From Ashinkailepas kermadecensis (taxonomy: Eukaryota; Arthropoda; Thecostraca; Neolepadidae), in NCBI GenBank assembly GCA_034440615.1, contig JAOTOM010002895.1, forward strand, positions 1 to 64,000: 64,000 bases of DNA, read 5' to 3'. Numbering within the stretch: position 1 is the first letter of the stretch; every line of letters begins with the position of its first letter. The notes under the pieces are model-generated. The model was not told the DNA's origin. It saw only the letters and a program-made list of their open reading frames with translations, and did not search any database. A program made the translations under genes and the position numbers. Positions 31,838 to 42,499 of the stretch are shown one piece after another.

Positions 31838-32378
31838 TTTATAAAACAGGAGGAAGTTTGCAGTCATTCGCAAACATCTCCAATCTTTTGGCCAAAAAGA
31901 TCATGATCTTCTAGTGGAGGATGACAAAAATCCAGTACAGGAACATTTTTCCAATCCTGGTTGGACAGAGTACATGTCAGCAGGCACCACGGTTGGATTT
32001 GTGTTTGGTAATCCTGGATGTGAAGAGGAAAATGTGTGGGTAATTGAATATGGAGAGGATATGTGTATTCCAGTCGATGACATCGGAATATCGGCCTACA
32101 CTTTCCAGTCAATCTTGAGCACATCACAGAGCAGTTCATTGTCAAACAGCACCATTCAACCTCCAAGTGAGAAAAATGAGGAAGATTTCCTCAAGAGGAT
32201 GATGTTCTGGATGCCCCAAATGCAGAAATATCCTATTTTTCCAACCCTGGCAGTCACTAATCTGGTAGTATATGTACACACCCATTTTCTGATCACTACC
32301 GATTGCATATTCTTCCATGTTCAGTTGAGTGGGACAATAACATGTTGCAATATTTGGGTCGTTGGCGCAATATCTTGA
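31838..32378 (+). pseudogene. Unassigned repeat gene fossil
   Basis: A plus frame open from about 31850 encodes KFAVIRKHLQSFGQKDHDLL, then VEDDKNPVQEHFSNPGWTEY and on to VWVIEYGEDMCIPVDDIGIS before degrading. The DNA from 31838 to 31985 aligns with 39670-39850 (GTTTAT.AAACAGGA, CAAA.ATCTCC, CAGG.ACAT, CCTGGTT..ACAGAGTA), so it belongs to a dispersed family, probably a transposon gene. I do not recognise a catalytic domain. Confidence 0.35.
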
Positions 32379-32399
32379 TATCTTATGGCCAAGCAAATA

Positions 32400-33419
32400 T
32401 TTAACTTCAAATTCGCATTATTAGCGTTGATCTCAGTTACCCCACCGTCGCCTATTACTAAAGTCCCCGCATGGATTGCGTTTTGTGTGAGCCCTTTTTT
32501 CTTGTATCAAGCTAAGGGGATATCGGGCTTCACGTTGATACTGACTCGGCACTGCAAGAACCGAACTATGAGCATGGATTCGCTCGGCTGCTCCAAAGTA
32601 CAGCAATAACAAGAAGTGATCCTACAAGATTGATTGAATTTGATTGAATGTGATCCATTCCACTGGACACAGCCATGCTCATTCGTTGCGACGTTGTACA
32701 CGAAGGCGGGCGGAGATTCTGCATCGATATGTGCGAGATATAGCGCAGACATACAACTGCAAGAGATACCGCAGATATACAACTGCGAGAGATACCGCCC
32801 TTCTGGCGAGAAACAAACAAGATCCCACCAATCTGGGACATAAATAAGTGCGCATTGTTATTATATATGCCCAGATTACATTTTTTTATTCATTTTCTGA
32901 ATTGCCCTGATTTTTTTTCATTTTCCTAATGTTTGTTTCGTTCATTTCTTCACAGTATATACGTGACCAGAGGCGACAGGAAGTCAAATGTCAAATGTCA
33001 AATTTAATTTGGCCATTAAATGAGTAAACTCACGTGGTCTCTATTCCAGTTCCAACCCATGTTTGCCGTTACAGTAAATATTCTCCCTCGTTTCTTTGTT
33101 GGTGATGTGGAGAATTAGATATTTCCCAATATTAGCTGACAGGGGTAGGTAGGCAGCCTTGTACATGTAGTCAGATCATTATTTTACTTGAAAGTGAATA
33201 TAGTTTGTTGAAATACATATTATATTTCGTAGCTGATGAGTATAGCACATTGATTGGATACTTATGTATCAAACCCCCCATGTTTTTCTTTAGTCTTTTT
33301 CGTTTCTCTTATATAAACATACCCTGTTCCTCTTTTAGTTAGTGAAACTCAAATGTGACTGACTCAACCTTCCTGTGTTGGTGTAGGAATTAATCATACG
33401 AAACCCCCTATAAGTCAAG
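32400..33419. other. Possible 5' LTR/leader of the BEL-type element
   Basis: This AT-rich kilobase precedes the gag-like start at 33420. It has a TATAAACATACC motif at 33312 and TGTCAAATGTCAAATGTCAA near 32983. I could not find TG...CA borders or a matching 3' copy, so the LTR call is only positional. Confidence 0.25.
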
Positions 33420-34920
33420 ATGGATAAAGATGGTGCTGAAGCTTGCTATTCATCTAGAGGTAGGATTATTAGGCCAACAGAGAAGGGCCATCAGTATCAG
33501 ACTGAGATGTCAGGAAAAGCTGAGAGACAAGGAAAGAAGCAACCCATGGTCAAAGGAAACCAAGCAGATTCTACAAGGCATGAAAATGAGGAATATGAAG
33601 TAACACAAGCTGATAGTGTCTCAAATACTGGCTTAAGCTATAGTCTTAAGAGCAGATCAAGCTCATCAAGTACACAGGTGAGCATGCTGAAGCTGAAGGA
33701 AATGGGTTGAGGCTCCAACGCTGTAAGAACACACCAGGGTTGCAAGATGAGGAAAATGAGGAAGATATGCAAGGCAAGCAAGGTGAAAGTCGAGAACAAA
33801 GTGCTGCTCTACAGCTCAAGAAGAAAGATTCACTGAAGAAGAAACATGCCATTGAACTGCAAACAATTGAACTGAAGTTTGAGGAGGAACATCACAATCC
33901 GAGGACAGCCATGGCCATAAGTGAGGCTAAAACAAGAGTTCTTGAAAACTATGAATCCACCAAGGGTTCAGGAATATCAGTGCAACACAGGGAGTGTCTA
34001 CAACAGGGTGATGGTGGTGCAAGGAAGTCACAGGCTGGTGCTGACCAGGCAAGGCAAGCAAATAATAAAGGTACTGAAGGATCTGGCAGGCATACTGACA
34101 GAGCAATTGAAGCACAACAACCTTCCAACCTTTAAGCCAGAAATCTTCAAAAGTGATGTGGACAACTTTTCCATTTGGCTGAAATCTTTTGAGACACACA
34201 TTGAAGGGAAGCCAGTTAGTTCTGTAGAGAAGCTTCATTTCCTGAGACAGTGCACAGGTGGTGAGGCAAGAGCAGCAATTGCCGGATTCTTATATATCAG
34301 AACAGAAGATGCATATCAGCAGGCTAAAGAGAAACTTCTGGATCGATATGGTAATTATTTAATTGTGGGCAATGCATACAGAAAGAAGATTCACCAATGG
34401 CATGCAATAATACCAGGTGATGGCAAAGCACTACGGAACTTTGTAGACTTTCTGGAACACTGCATGTCAGCAGCCCATGATGTTGGTCATTTAAATGTGC
34501 TGAATGACCCAAATTAAAACAAAATTATGTTCCAAAAGCTGCCCAGGTACTTGGTTGACAGATGAAGGCGCAATGTAGATGAAAGCATCTATGAGTCCAA
34601 TGGTATGTCTGCTAGATGCTTGCCATCCTTTGGAGAATGTGTGGCCTCCCTGAGCAAAGAAGCACGGATTACCTGCGGTCCAGTTGTAGTTGAGCAAGTT
34701 CCGGCCATGAGAAGTGGAAGAGCACGTGTGTTCCAGTCAAGTGGTGATGTACCATCCACCAGAAGAAAGGAACAAATTTGTGAATTGTGCTCAGAAGGAC
34801 ACAAGATTCAAGAACGTGAAATCATTATGGGTAAAAACGCAAACGATCGCCTACAACTTGTGCAAAGACACAGACTGTGTTTTGGGTGCTTGAAAGCTGG
34901 GCACCTGTGGAGAACATGCC
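33420..34920 (+). pseudogene. gag: BEL/Pao-type LTR retroelement, gag-like region
   Basis: The region starts at ATG 33420 and needs two compensating frame changes (near 33700 and 33930). The first part is charged and coiled-coil-like (KKKDSLKKKHAIELQTIE), as before the capsid of BEL elements. Then comes the conserved capsid-like part with FKSDVDNFSIWLKSFETHI and GGEARAAIAGF. The last part has a zinc knuckle, CFGCLKAGHLWRTC, at 34878-34920. Stops at 34515, 34564 and 34933 and the frame changes make it inactive. Role in an intact element: particle assembly and RNA packaging. Confidence 0.75.
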
Positions 34921-35270
34921 GAAATAGGGAATGATGCACACAATGTGAGCAGCAGCATCAAACAGTGCTTCACGTTGATAAATTTAGCAGTTCAAATGTG
35001 ATCTACAAGATGTAACAAACTAGATCCACAGTCAAATGTAACTACTAGATCCACAATCAGATTCATGTTTCATTGACGAGACAGTGCTTGAAAAGGTGAA
35101 GGGAGATAGTGAAGTAGTCTTGGAGCTCTGAACAATTGCAGGAAGGGAAGTTGTATCCAGCCTTGCTGTAAAGGATTTGGTGGTGAGTGCACTTGAATCA
35201 GGCACTGAAATGAAGCTACCGACGATTTACTCTCGATGTGAGATACCTATGAACAGACTTAAGCAAAGGC
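34921..35270 (+). pseudogene. BEL/Pao-type gag-pol junction, decayed
   Basis: A second cysteine segment (CTQCEQQHQTVLHVD) follows the zinc knuckle after a stop. Then a short piece with LPTIYSRCEIPMN marks the end of the protease region. Most of the protease and the front half of the reverse transcriptase are absent, so a large internal deletion lies near 35250. Confidence 0.5.
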
Positions 35271-36245
35271 ATTGACTCAGCCATACAACTGATAGAGAAT
35301 ACCACAAAGCTGTGTGCCAGTGGAGGTTTAAAGCTACACAAAGTTGCCTGCAATTTTCAAGAAGTCTTGCAAACTGTACTACCAGAAAGTCTGTCCAAAG
35401 ACCCAAGCGTAACTGTTGCAAATCAAGACTCCACCCTTGAACAAGCACTGGGAATTGAGTGGAATACAGACAAGGACACCCTCCACGTGAACGTGAAGCT
35501 CCCAGAAAGACTACATACCCGAAGAGGAATCCTGTCCATGGTGAGCGCCCTCTACGACCCTTTAGGATGTGTTTCTCCCTTTGTATTAAAAGACAAGACC
35601 ATCGTGAAACAGCTGTGCTGTGGTGGATGCTGGTGGGACGAACCCGTTCCAAGTCAGATCTTGTGTCTCTGGAAGACCTGGAAAGAAGATCTGCCACTGC
35701 TGTCAGAGCTGTTCATACCTAGATGCTACTATACAATTTTGGATTTCGGATCTGTACGAGATTATGAACTTCGTCATTTCTCGGATGCCTCTACAGGTGG
35801 CTATCAACAGTGTACCTACCTTCGCATACTAAGTGAAGAAGGCAATGTGGCTTCATCACTGGTGATGAGCAAATCTCGAGTGACTCCTAAGCGTCCGATG
35901 ACAGTTCCTGGACTTGAACTTGCAACAGCTGTCTTGTCGGTTAATGCAAGCTGCTTTCTGAGAAGGAAGATGCATATACCCCACACGAAGGAAGTATTTT
36001 GGTGTGATATCCAAGTGGTGTTAGGATATGTGCTGAACGAAAGCAAGAGGTTTCATGTTTATGTTGCAAACCGTGTACAGCAAATCAGACAGAGTACATC
36101 ACCCGACCAATGGCGATATGTAGCATCGGAGGCCAACCCTGCCGATCTAGCTTCCCGTGGCATGTCTACCAAGGAGCTCTTGTGCAGCAAGCTATGGTGG
36201 CACGGTCCCCCGTTCTTGCCAGAACCCGGGGAACTCCCGCACTAG
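35271..36245 (+). pseudogene. pol: BEL/Pao-type pol, C-terminal RT and RNase H
   Basis: One frame runs to 36245. It starts just after the expected YVDD catalytic box (AIQLIENTTKLCASGGLKL), continues with the thumb (TRRGILSMVSALYDPLG) and then RNase H-like blocks (LRHFSDASTGGY, VTPKRPMTVPGLELATAV, FWCDIQVVLGYV, KRFHVYVANRVQQIR, NPADLASRG). The YVDD box is missing, and the usual Ser/Thr after the FW-D Asp is Ile. The reading frame is intact here but cannot give an active polymerase. Confidence 0.8.
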
Positions 36246-36690
36246 GACGTTGACGTTCAGATACCACCGAACGATCCAGAAATCAAGGAGGCTTAAAATA
36301 AAAAAAAATCAAGAAGGCAAGAAGTCTTCTCTGCTGAGGTGGTGCATGATAAGGTGGTTTATGCTTCATTATCGGAGATATTATAATATTTTTCATCATG
36401 GTTCAGAGCGAAGCGTGCTGTTGCCAACTACCTCAGATACATCAAGATCTTATTGCAGAAAGTCCACAATGAAGATGCGACCAAAAACAGTCGGCTACTG
36501 CCGAACAACTTGTCAGAACTGCAAAATGCCGAAAAGGTAATCTTGCAGTCCCAGTAGGACCAAGTGTTTCCAAAGAAAATGAGAGTGGTGAGGCGCTCTA
36601 AGAACGCGCCTGACGACACCAGAGGAACCACACAGAAGGGAGCCAGTATATTTCGCACAGTACCATCGGACTTGGATTCTCTGTAAGGTG
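36246..36690 (+). pseudogene. BEL/Pao-type pol, downstream relic
   Basis: After the stop at 36243-36245, a frame from about 36408 reads WFRAKRAVANYLRYIK and later LLPNNLSELQNAEKVILQSQ, which fits the linker between RNase H and integrase in BEL elements. It decays by 36650. No integrase DDE block or 3' LTR is present. Confidence 0.55.
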
Positions 36691-36759
36691 ACTCAGAATA
36701 TGGCGTCCGGCGCACAACTTACGCTGAGAGGGACAGCACGCCTGCGACAGCAATCGTTC

Positions 36760-37860
36760 GCATTTCGTCCCGAGTTTCGTCCGGTGCCGCCCACACGACA
36801 ATTCAGGCTCGGCCGTCCGACCCTGCAGCGGCCGAGCCGTCCGTGAAAACCACTCGTCCGCTGCATGGCACAACTCCACGCCCTCAACGTGGCCCTGAAA
36901 CACCTGGACCAGCGGGAGCCCGTCTTCGAGAGACCCAGAAACATTCGCATCTGTACCGACTCCCAATCCGCCCTCATGCGCCTGAAGACAGGTCCAGCAA
37001 GCCGGACAGAAGCGCTACCGGATGATATATGGGCGCACATGAGGAGAGTCGGCCGCAGACATCGAATAGACAGGCAGTGGGTCCCGAGGCACGCCGGCAT
37101 CCCGGGTAATGAAATAGCCCACGAAGTGGCAAGGCGGGCGGCCATTCTGAGCCAAGACGAGACACCCATCAACCTCAATGCCGCGACAGCCCAGATCACG
37201 CTGCACCTGGGACGGGAGTGGGCCGAGAGCAGCCGCCGGTCACACCACTTCAACATCGTAGGCCTAGGCAAGACTCTCCAAGGCGATGGGACGGGAGTGG
37301 GCCGAGAGCAGCCGCCGGTCACACCACTTCAACATCGTAGGCCAGGCAAGACTCTCCAGGGGAGGGGAGGGTGGAAGAAAATTAACATGTAGGTAGGCAA
37401 GACTCTCCAAGGCGATGGGACGGGAGTGGGCCGAGAGCAGCCGCCGGTCACACCACTTCAACATCGTAGGCCTAGGCAAGACTCTCCAAGGCGATGGGAC
37501 GGGAGTGGGCCGAGAGCAGCCGCCGGTCACACCACTTCAACATCGTAGGCCTAGGCAAGACTCTCCAAGGCGACAATCTCGGCCTCGCAAGAGCCGAGGG
37601 AGTGGCCCTGGTCCGCCTGCGGACGGGCCACTCCACATTGGTGAGGGCGTGCCGACACCGGATCGGCCTGGAGGACGACCCCGTCTGCACTGGCTGCGAC
37701 GACGGGGAGCCGGAGGACGTTGACCACATGATGCCAAATGCCCAGCCACGGCGAGACTCCGCCACGACATTTTCGGCCGCCACGACCAGTCTCTGGCGGA
37801 GGCCTTCGCCGACGCAGACGAGGTAATATCGTTCCTGAGGCGACCGATATGAACGCCGTA
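36760..37860 (+). pseudogene. Non-LTR retrotransposon 3' part with RNase H
   Basis: Plus frames encode an RNase H domain: MAQLHALNVALKHLDQRE, then RNIRICTDSQSALMRL (second catalytic Asp), IWAHMRRVGRRHRIDRQWVP, and RHAGIPGNEIAHEVARRAA. The usual GNE-AD motif reads GNEIAH, so the last Asp is changed. The first TDG block is out of frame upstream. After an internal 79-bp tandem expansion (37211-37576), another frame has LVRLRTGHSTLVRACRHRIG and CTGCDDGEPEDVDHMM, a C-terminal cysteine motif typical of RNase H-bearing LINEs (I/R1-like and relatives). Not functional. Confidence 0.7.
37211..37576 (+). repeat. 79-bp tandem expansion inside the LINE relic
   Basis: GACGGGAGTGGGCCGAGAGC starts at 37211, 37290, 37419 and 37498. 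Steps are 79, 129 and 79 bp, the larger one carrying a 50-bp purine-rich insert. Unit length is not a multiple of three, so each copy shifts the frame. Confidence 0.9.
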
Positions 37861-38331
37861 ATAACAACAATAGTAATCGTTCCCAGAGCTGGTGCGCGCC
37901 CTGGGAGAAAGGAGACCCTGAAAAAAGCGAAGGTGTAGCAAGGACGACCAGGTCGGTGACGACGCCTCGCACTATACATTAAGCCTCTACTATAATAATA
38001 CATTATGCCTCTACTATTCTACATATACATATGTAGCAATAGCAGATGGATTCTTATCGGGGCCTAAATTAATGACGTTTGGCATGAATTTGCATTCGGT
38101 GGGGCTGGCTCGCTCATGCTCGAAATTCAACAACGAGCTCTTGAAAGATGAAGCCTTTGTTCCTCTGATTAAGACGAGAATACCAGACCTCATTCATTTG
38201 AATGCAAATAGCACTCAATCTCCAGTAATTATATAAGAAACACTTGCATGCGTACTCCACGGTGAAATTGTACCATACAAGTCTCGAAAGAAACTATCTT
38301 GCTTCGCGCGATTAGATGAAAAAGAAAGAGA
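37861..38331. other. No gene seen
   Basis: LINE 3' remainder with a short CTCTACTATAATAATACATTA-like duplication (37985-38020), then ordinary DNA. Confidence 0.4.
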
Positions 38332-39266
38332 TTAACACGAGCACTGGAGGGAGGGGGCGAAATCCGCCCACCCCTCCGGTTTTTCGTACATAACTGCAGA
38401 TTTTACCGGTCAGTATACGCGATTTTCTGCGTACCTGCTTATAAATGATCGACGCGTCGCTTAAAGCAAGACAAATGGAAATAGGCCGAACATTTTTCGA
38501 GTTAGGTGCCGTTAAAGTAAAACAAATTCGTAGCGCCAGACCACAAAAATCGGCGATGATGCGCATCCCGAATATTCGCAAAGGGCAAGTGTTCTTGGCA
38601 ATACTAGCGACTCGTTTTATGTACATTGATATGCTATATAGTTTCAAGGTCATGTTAGGTCACCGAGGTCAAGTCAGGTCAAGTTCAAGCCAGGATAATG
38701 GAATCAAACTTGGTCAACTGGAATGTTGTCAAAATGTACTACTGTTTGTCATTTGTACTGTTTGTCATTGCGTTTCCATACTTTATTCATGTACTTCACT
38801 CCTTTCTTCGCTAAGCCGATTGCGCCGAGCTGCCCGACGGATCAGTCGGGCGGGCGGCCCGATTCCGGTAACTGGAACAGATAACTGACCTGATAAAGTG
38901 CTGCTATATAGGTGACCTGAGGTCAGTTGTCGGGTCTAGCATCTGTATTGCATCATTAGTAATGTCCAAAACATCATTGATGCCCACTTTGGAGCATTTG
39001 AACATAATCACAGCGATCCATAACAATGACAAGCCAAGCCACGCAAAACGAGACAATTTTGACAAATGTGATCTCATTTGACCTTGAAGATATTGACCTA
39101 AGGTCATGAAATTTGCACATAATAAGAGTTTACTACAGTTCCCATCTACCCTACGAATTTTGTTCCTCCAGCTCGGCTCCAGGAGCCGAGATCTTACGGG
39201 GGCGGAGTCCGCCCCCGCCCCCTCCAGTGCGAGTAATTTTCAGAGGCCCTCCAGGGCGCGTGTTAA
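38332..39266 (+). mobile_element. TTAA-flanked non-autonomous element, copy A
   Basis: TTAA lies at both borders (38332-38335 and 39263-39266). The ends are inverted: CACGAGCACTGGAGGG on the left, and CACGCGCCCTGGAGGG read inward from the right. The right end has a second internal GCACTGGAGGGGG block. The inside is non-coding, rich in AGGTCA/TGACCT half sites, and aligns with copies B (55692) and C (59049). TTAA target duplication is typical of the piggyBac superfamily, although these ends start CAC and not CCY. Confidence 0.75.
38913..38925. promoter_or_regulatory. Everted AGGTCA pair (nuclear-receptor-like)
   Basis: TGACCTGAGGTCA, two nuclear-receptor half sites back to back with one base between, inside the TTAA element. 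Copy C has TGACCTCAGGTCA at the same place; copy B has TGACCTGATGTCA. Conserved within the family, but no evidence of use. Confidence 0.3.
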
Positions 39267-39269
39267 CAA

Positions 39270-39669
39270 GGCAAAGAGTGAAGATGCCGGCAGACGAGAA
39301 GGAAATGACACTCCGAGAAATGCGCAATAAATTAATTACGAGTACAACCACTGCATACATGTTTCGAGCACACATTCGTTGGAGATGAAAGGCATAGAAA
39401 GGTACACAATATCTTCACAACTCAGTGAAACGAAGTTGTCCAAGGAACATCTACCAAGCCATATTCATTAAGCGCGAAAATGAGAGGGTGCCCACTAATG
39501 CAACTGATTTAATGTCAGAGGAGAATATATAATTTACTTATTTTTTAAACAACCGAGTGTACCCAAAGTTGTCCCGCTGAAGAACTTCTAGCTTCCCTTT
39601 CCTCAGCGACGCTATATGGCCTAGCAGTTGAATGCGTCGAAAAAGAACCCAAAGTTCTTCCTTCCTTAC
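39270..39669. other. No gene seen
   Basis: Ordinary DNA after copy A, no repeat partner found. Confidence 0.4.
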
Positions 39670-39850
39670 CTCAGCTTTCGGTATGTTTATCAAACAGGAA
39701 TACGTTTGCGGTTATTTGCAAATATCTCCATTCAATCTTTTGGTGAAAAATACTCCATAATTTCCCTAAAGTGGATAATGGTCTGGATGACGAACTTCCA
39801 GGGCAGGAACATGCCTCCAGCCCTGGTTAGATAGAGTAAATGTCAGCTGC
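39670..39850 (+). repeat. Second copy of the 31838 repeat fossil
   Basis: GTATGTTTATCAAACAGGAA, TTTGCAAATATCTCC and CAGGAACATGCCTCCAGCCC line up with 31845-31985. Reading frames are broken, so this copy is further decayed. Confidence 0.5.
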
Positions 39851-40468
39851 CCTCTCTCCTGATATCAGCAATTTTTCTTGTCTTTTAGTTTTTTTGCACT
39901 CACAAGGAAATTCAAGTGCAGAACATCGGAGGGTATGGAAATGCATATTTGATATCGCTGCTGTCATTGAATTTAAGGAGATTTTTGCACGGAAATGATA
40001 TCTGTCGCTTCTTTTTATTTTGCTTTCACTTCCATCCATTATCTTTTGTGGAGTAATTTTACACCCAGGCACCCCAGCTCAATCTGCATTTTGGGACACC
40101 CTTAGATGTGCACTTAGAGTATTGACCAATTTTGCTAAAGCTTGTAAGAGTAGTTTGTTAGAGCATTAATGTGTTACTTTACGTGCATATCTGCATCATT
40201 CTCATCCTCTGTTATTTTCTAATGAACATTGCACAGACATCAGTGATATATTGAAAAGCTCTGGACAGGTAGAGCCCAAAATCACGAGACATGTTTGACC
40301 TGATACCAAAATAATTCCACCAAGGGCACTTACCTATTATCATGCCACTGCTGACATCATTGTTGGGCCTAGATGTGTTTATTTTTGTAATGGTTTTCAA
40401 AAACAAAAATATGTTGGAATCAGAAAGAAATGGTACATCAAAGTTAACGTTTTTCGAAGTATTTTTCG
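39851..40468. other. No gene seen
   Basis: AT-rich flank of the hairpin, no coding signal. Confidence 0.4.
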
Positions 40469-40570
40469 CGCTGATACCATCCAACTATTTTACCATGCAA
40501 AGATTTTACTTTATATGAAGCAATATAAAGTAAAATATTTGTATGGTAAGATAGTTGGATGGTATTAGCG
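40469..40570. ncRNA. Long near-perfect hairpin (pre-miRNA-like or MITE)
   Basis: Left arm 40469-40514 and right arm 40525-40570 are 46-bp inverted copies with four mismatches, separated by a 10-nt loop ATGAAGCAAT. Arm landmarks are GATACCATCCAACTAT and its complement. Pairing continues outward about 12 bp with a bulge (AAGTATTTTTCGCG against CGTAAAGAAACACTT). A 102-nt fold of this kind could be a microRNA precursor, but it is also what a very small palindromic MITE looks like. No TA or other flanking duplication is clear. Confidence 0.5.
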
Positions 40571-40781
40571 TAAAGAAACACTTTATCCCCACGGAATTCG
40601 GAATATGTCGCTTGCAGTACAGTGCACAACATATGCAATAAATAGTATGATATCCTGCAACACATTCCTTGCGCCCTAAAGCATGTGATTCTCAATGAAG
40701 TAGATGCAGTTTAATAAAGTAACTAATTGACTTGTCAATGAATCTGAATTAAGCAAGCAAGTGCCTCGCTGTGAATTACCG

Positions 40782-41005
40782 CCTCGGTAGCTTAGTTGGC
40801 TAGAGCGCTGTCGTGCACCCGTCTCCGCTGTCCTGGCAATGCTGGGTTCGAGTCGCTTCGCTTGCTCGCTTTTAGTCCCCGGCTGGGAGGGTCAGTTAGC
40901 AATTGGCACGATAAGGTCGAGAGCGAGCTGCCGGGGTCGCCGTGTCGGTGTATTGACGGCACGTGAAGCGCTTTGCCAAATTTAGACTGTAAAACTGTAA
41001 TTCAT
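40782..41005 (+). mobile_element. tRNA-derived SINE, family 3
   Basis: The head reads CCGCCTCGGTAGCTTAGTTGG (split A box TAGCTTAGTTGG) and the B box GCTGGGTTCGAGTCGC at about 40840. The 3' acceptor half that would pair with GCCTCGG is missing, so this is not a tRNA gene. The body holds CCCGGCTGGGAGGGTCAG and ends near GAAGCGCTTTGCCAAATTT. The exact 3' end is uncertain. Confidence 0.65.
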
Positions 41006-41009
41006 GGAA

Positions 41010-41832
41010 TCATGGCCAGGGTTCACGAAACCAGCTCTTCTTAGCAATTGGATCCTGGTTCATAAAGCCACCCCAGCAAGAGTTCGAACTACATTTCTAA
41101 AACGTATAAATGTTGGACATTCTATTATTATTTGGGGCCAGAGAAAACCTCATTGACATCATAAACCTCCCACCTCCTTTCGCTTCATCTTTGCAACTGA
41201 GCTTTTTCCAACCATTCCTGCTCATTCTGTGTTGCTAGAGTCAGAAATCCGCAGCTATCAATTGTTGCTTATCCACAGAAGTCCAGTAACCTGCTCGTTT
41301 AACTGCCAATATTCTTTCGCCGAAAGAGGAATGCAAGGCGGGAACAGGGAAGACCCGTGTTTACCATTGCATAGCTGCAGGGCAAATGGTCGCGTGACAC
41401 GCGAATCCTATGGCTCGGACGCTGGCCGGTGGCGAAGCGGGTAGACTGTCACGCAACTCATAACTGTGAAACGGCGCAGCCTACCAGTAATTTTTCGTGT
41501 GCAGCGTCACAGCCTACGTTCCTAGTGAGCCAGTCATGCTGAGGGTACCCTCGAATATCCCACCGAAAGCGAGTGTATCATATTGCTTTCAAAACTTTCT
41601 TCTTCGCACACAACGGTTATAACTCTAAAAGGAAGAATGTCTACATACGTGCGCTTGCATTGCAAAATACTCGCACTTTTCGGATCCGTTTTCGTTCTTC
41701 CAGTTGAGGCTCAGCGGTGGGCAGCCGTCCGTACAAAGTGCGACGGACAGCGCGCGTCCCTCTCGGTGGCATTGTTCAGCTGTTCACACGCCAGTATACA
41801 TTCGCGAATGAGCGTGAGCGTACGTGCACACG
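41010..41832. other. No gene seen
   Basis: Mixed DNA leading into the GT array. Short open frames only. Confidence 0.4.
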
Positions 41833-41880
41833 TCTGTGTGTGAGTGTCAGTGCGTGTGTGTGTGCGTGTGTGTGTCAGTG

Positions 41881-41918
<38 letters not shown>

Positions 41919-42495
41919 TGTCAGTGTGTGTGTGCGTGTGTGAGTGTCAGTGTGAGTGCGTGTGTGAGTGTCAGTGTGAGTACGTGTGTGAGTGTCAGTG
42001 CTTGTGTGTGTGCGTGTGTGAGTGTCAGTGTGAGTGCGTGTGTGAGTGTCAGTGTGAGTGCGTGTGTGAGTGTCAGTGCGTGTGTGTGTGTGCGTGTGTG
42101 TGTCAGTGTGAGTGTGTGTGTGAGTGCGTGTGTGAGTGTCAGTGTGAGTGCGTGTGTGTGTCAGTGCGTGTGTGCGTGCGTGTGTGAGTGTCAGTGTGAG
42201 TGCGTGTGCGTGTCAGTGTGAGTGCGTGTGTGAGTGTCAGTGTGAATACGTGCGTGAGTGCGTGTGTGTGTCAGTGTGAGTGCGTGTGTGAGTGCGTGTG
42301 TGTGTCAGTGTGAGTGCGTATGTGAGTGTCAGTGCGTGTGTGTGTGCGTGTGTGAGTGTCAGTGTGAGTGCGTGTGTGAGTGTCAGTGCGTGTGTGTGCG
42401 TGTGTGAGTGTCAGTGTGAGTGCGTGTGTGAGAGCGTGTGTGTGTCAGTGTGAGTGCGTGCGTGAATGTCAGTGTGAGTGTCAGTGTGTAAGCGT
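41833..42495 (+). repeat. GT-rich array with GTGAGTGTCAGT superunits
   Basis: (GT)n interrupted regularly by GAGTGTCAGTGTGAGTGCGT, giving a higher-order pattern on top of the dinucleotide. The CVCVSVSA ORF is an artefact. Confidence 0.95.
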
Positions 42496-42499
42496 GTGG

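Noticed and set aside
40782..40860. A functional tRNA gene
   Set aside because: A and B boxes are present, but the acceptor stem does not close and a SINE body follows.
41844..42221. Cys/Val-rich ORF
   Set aside because: GT-array translation.
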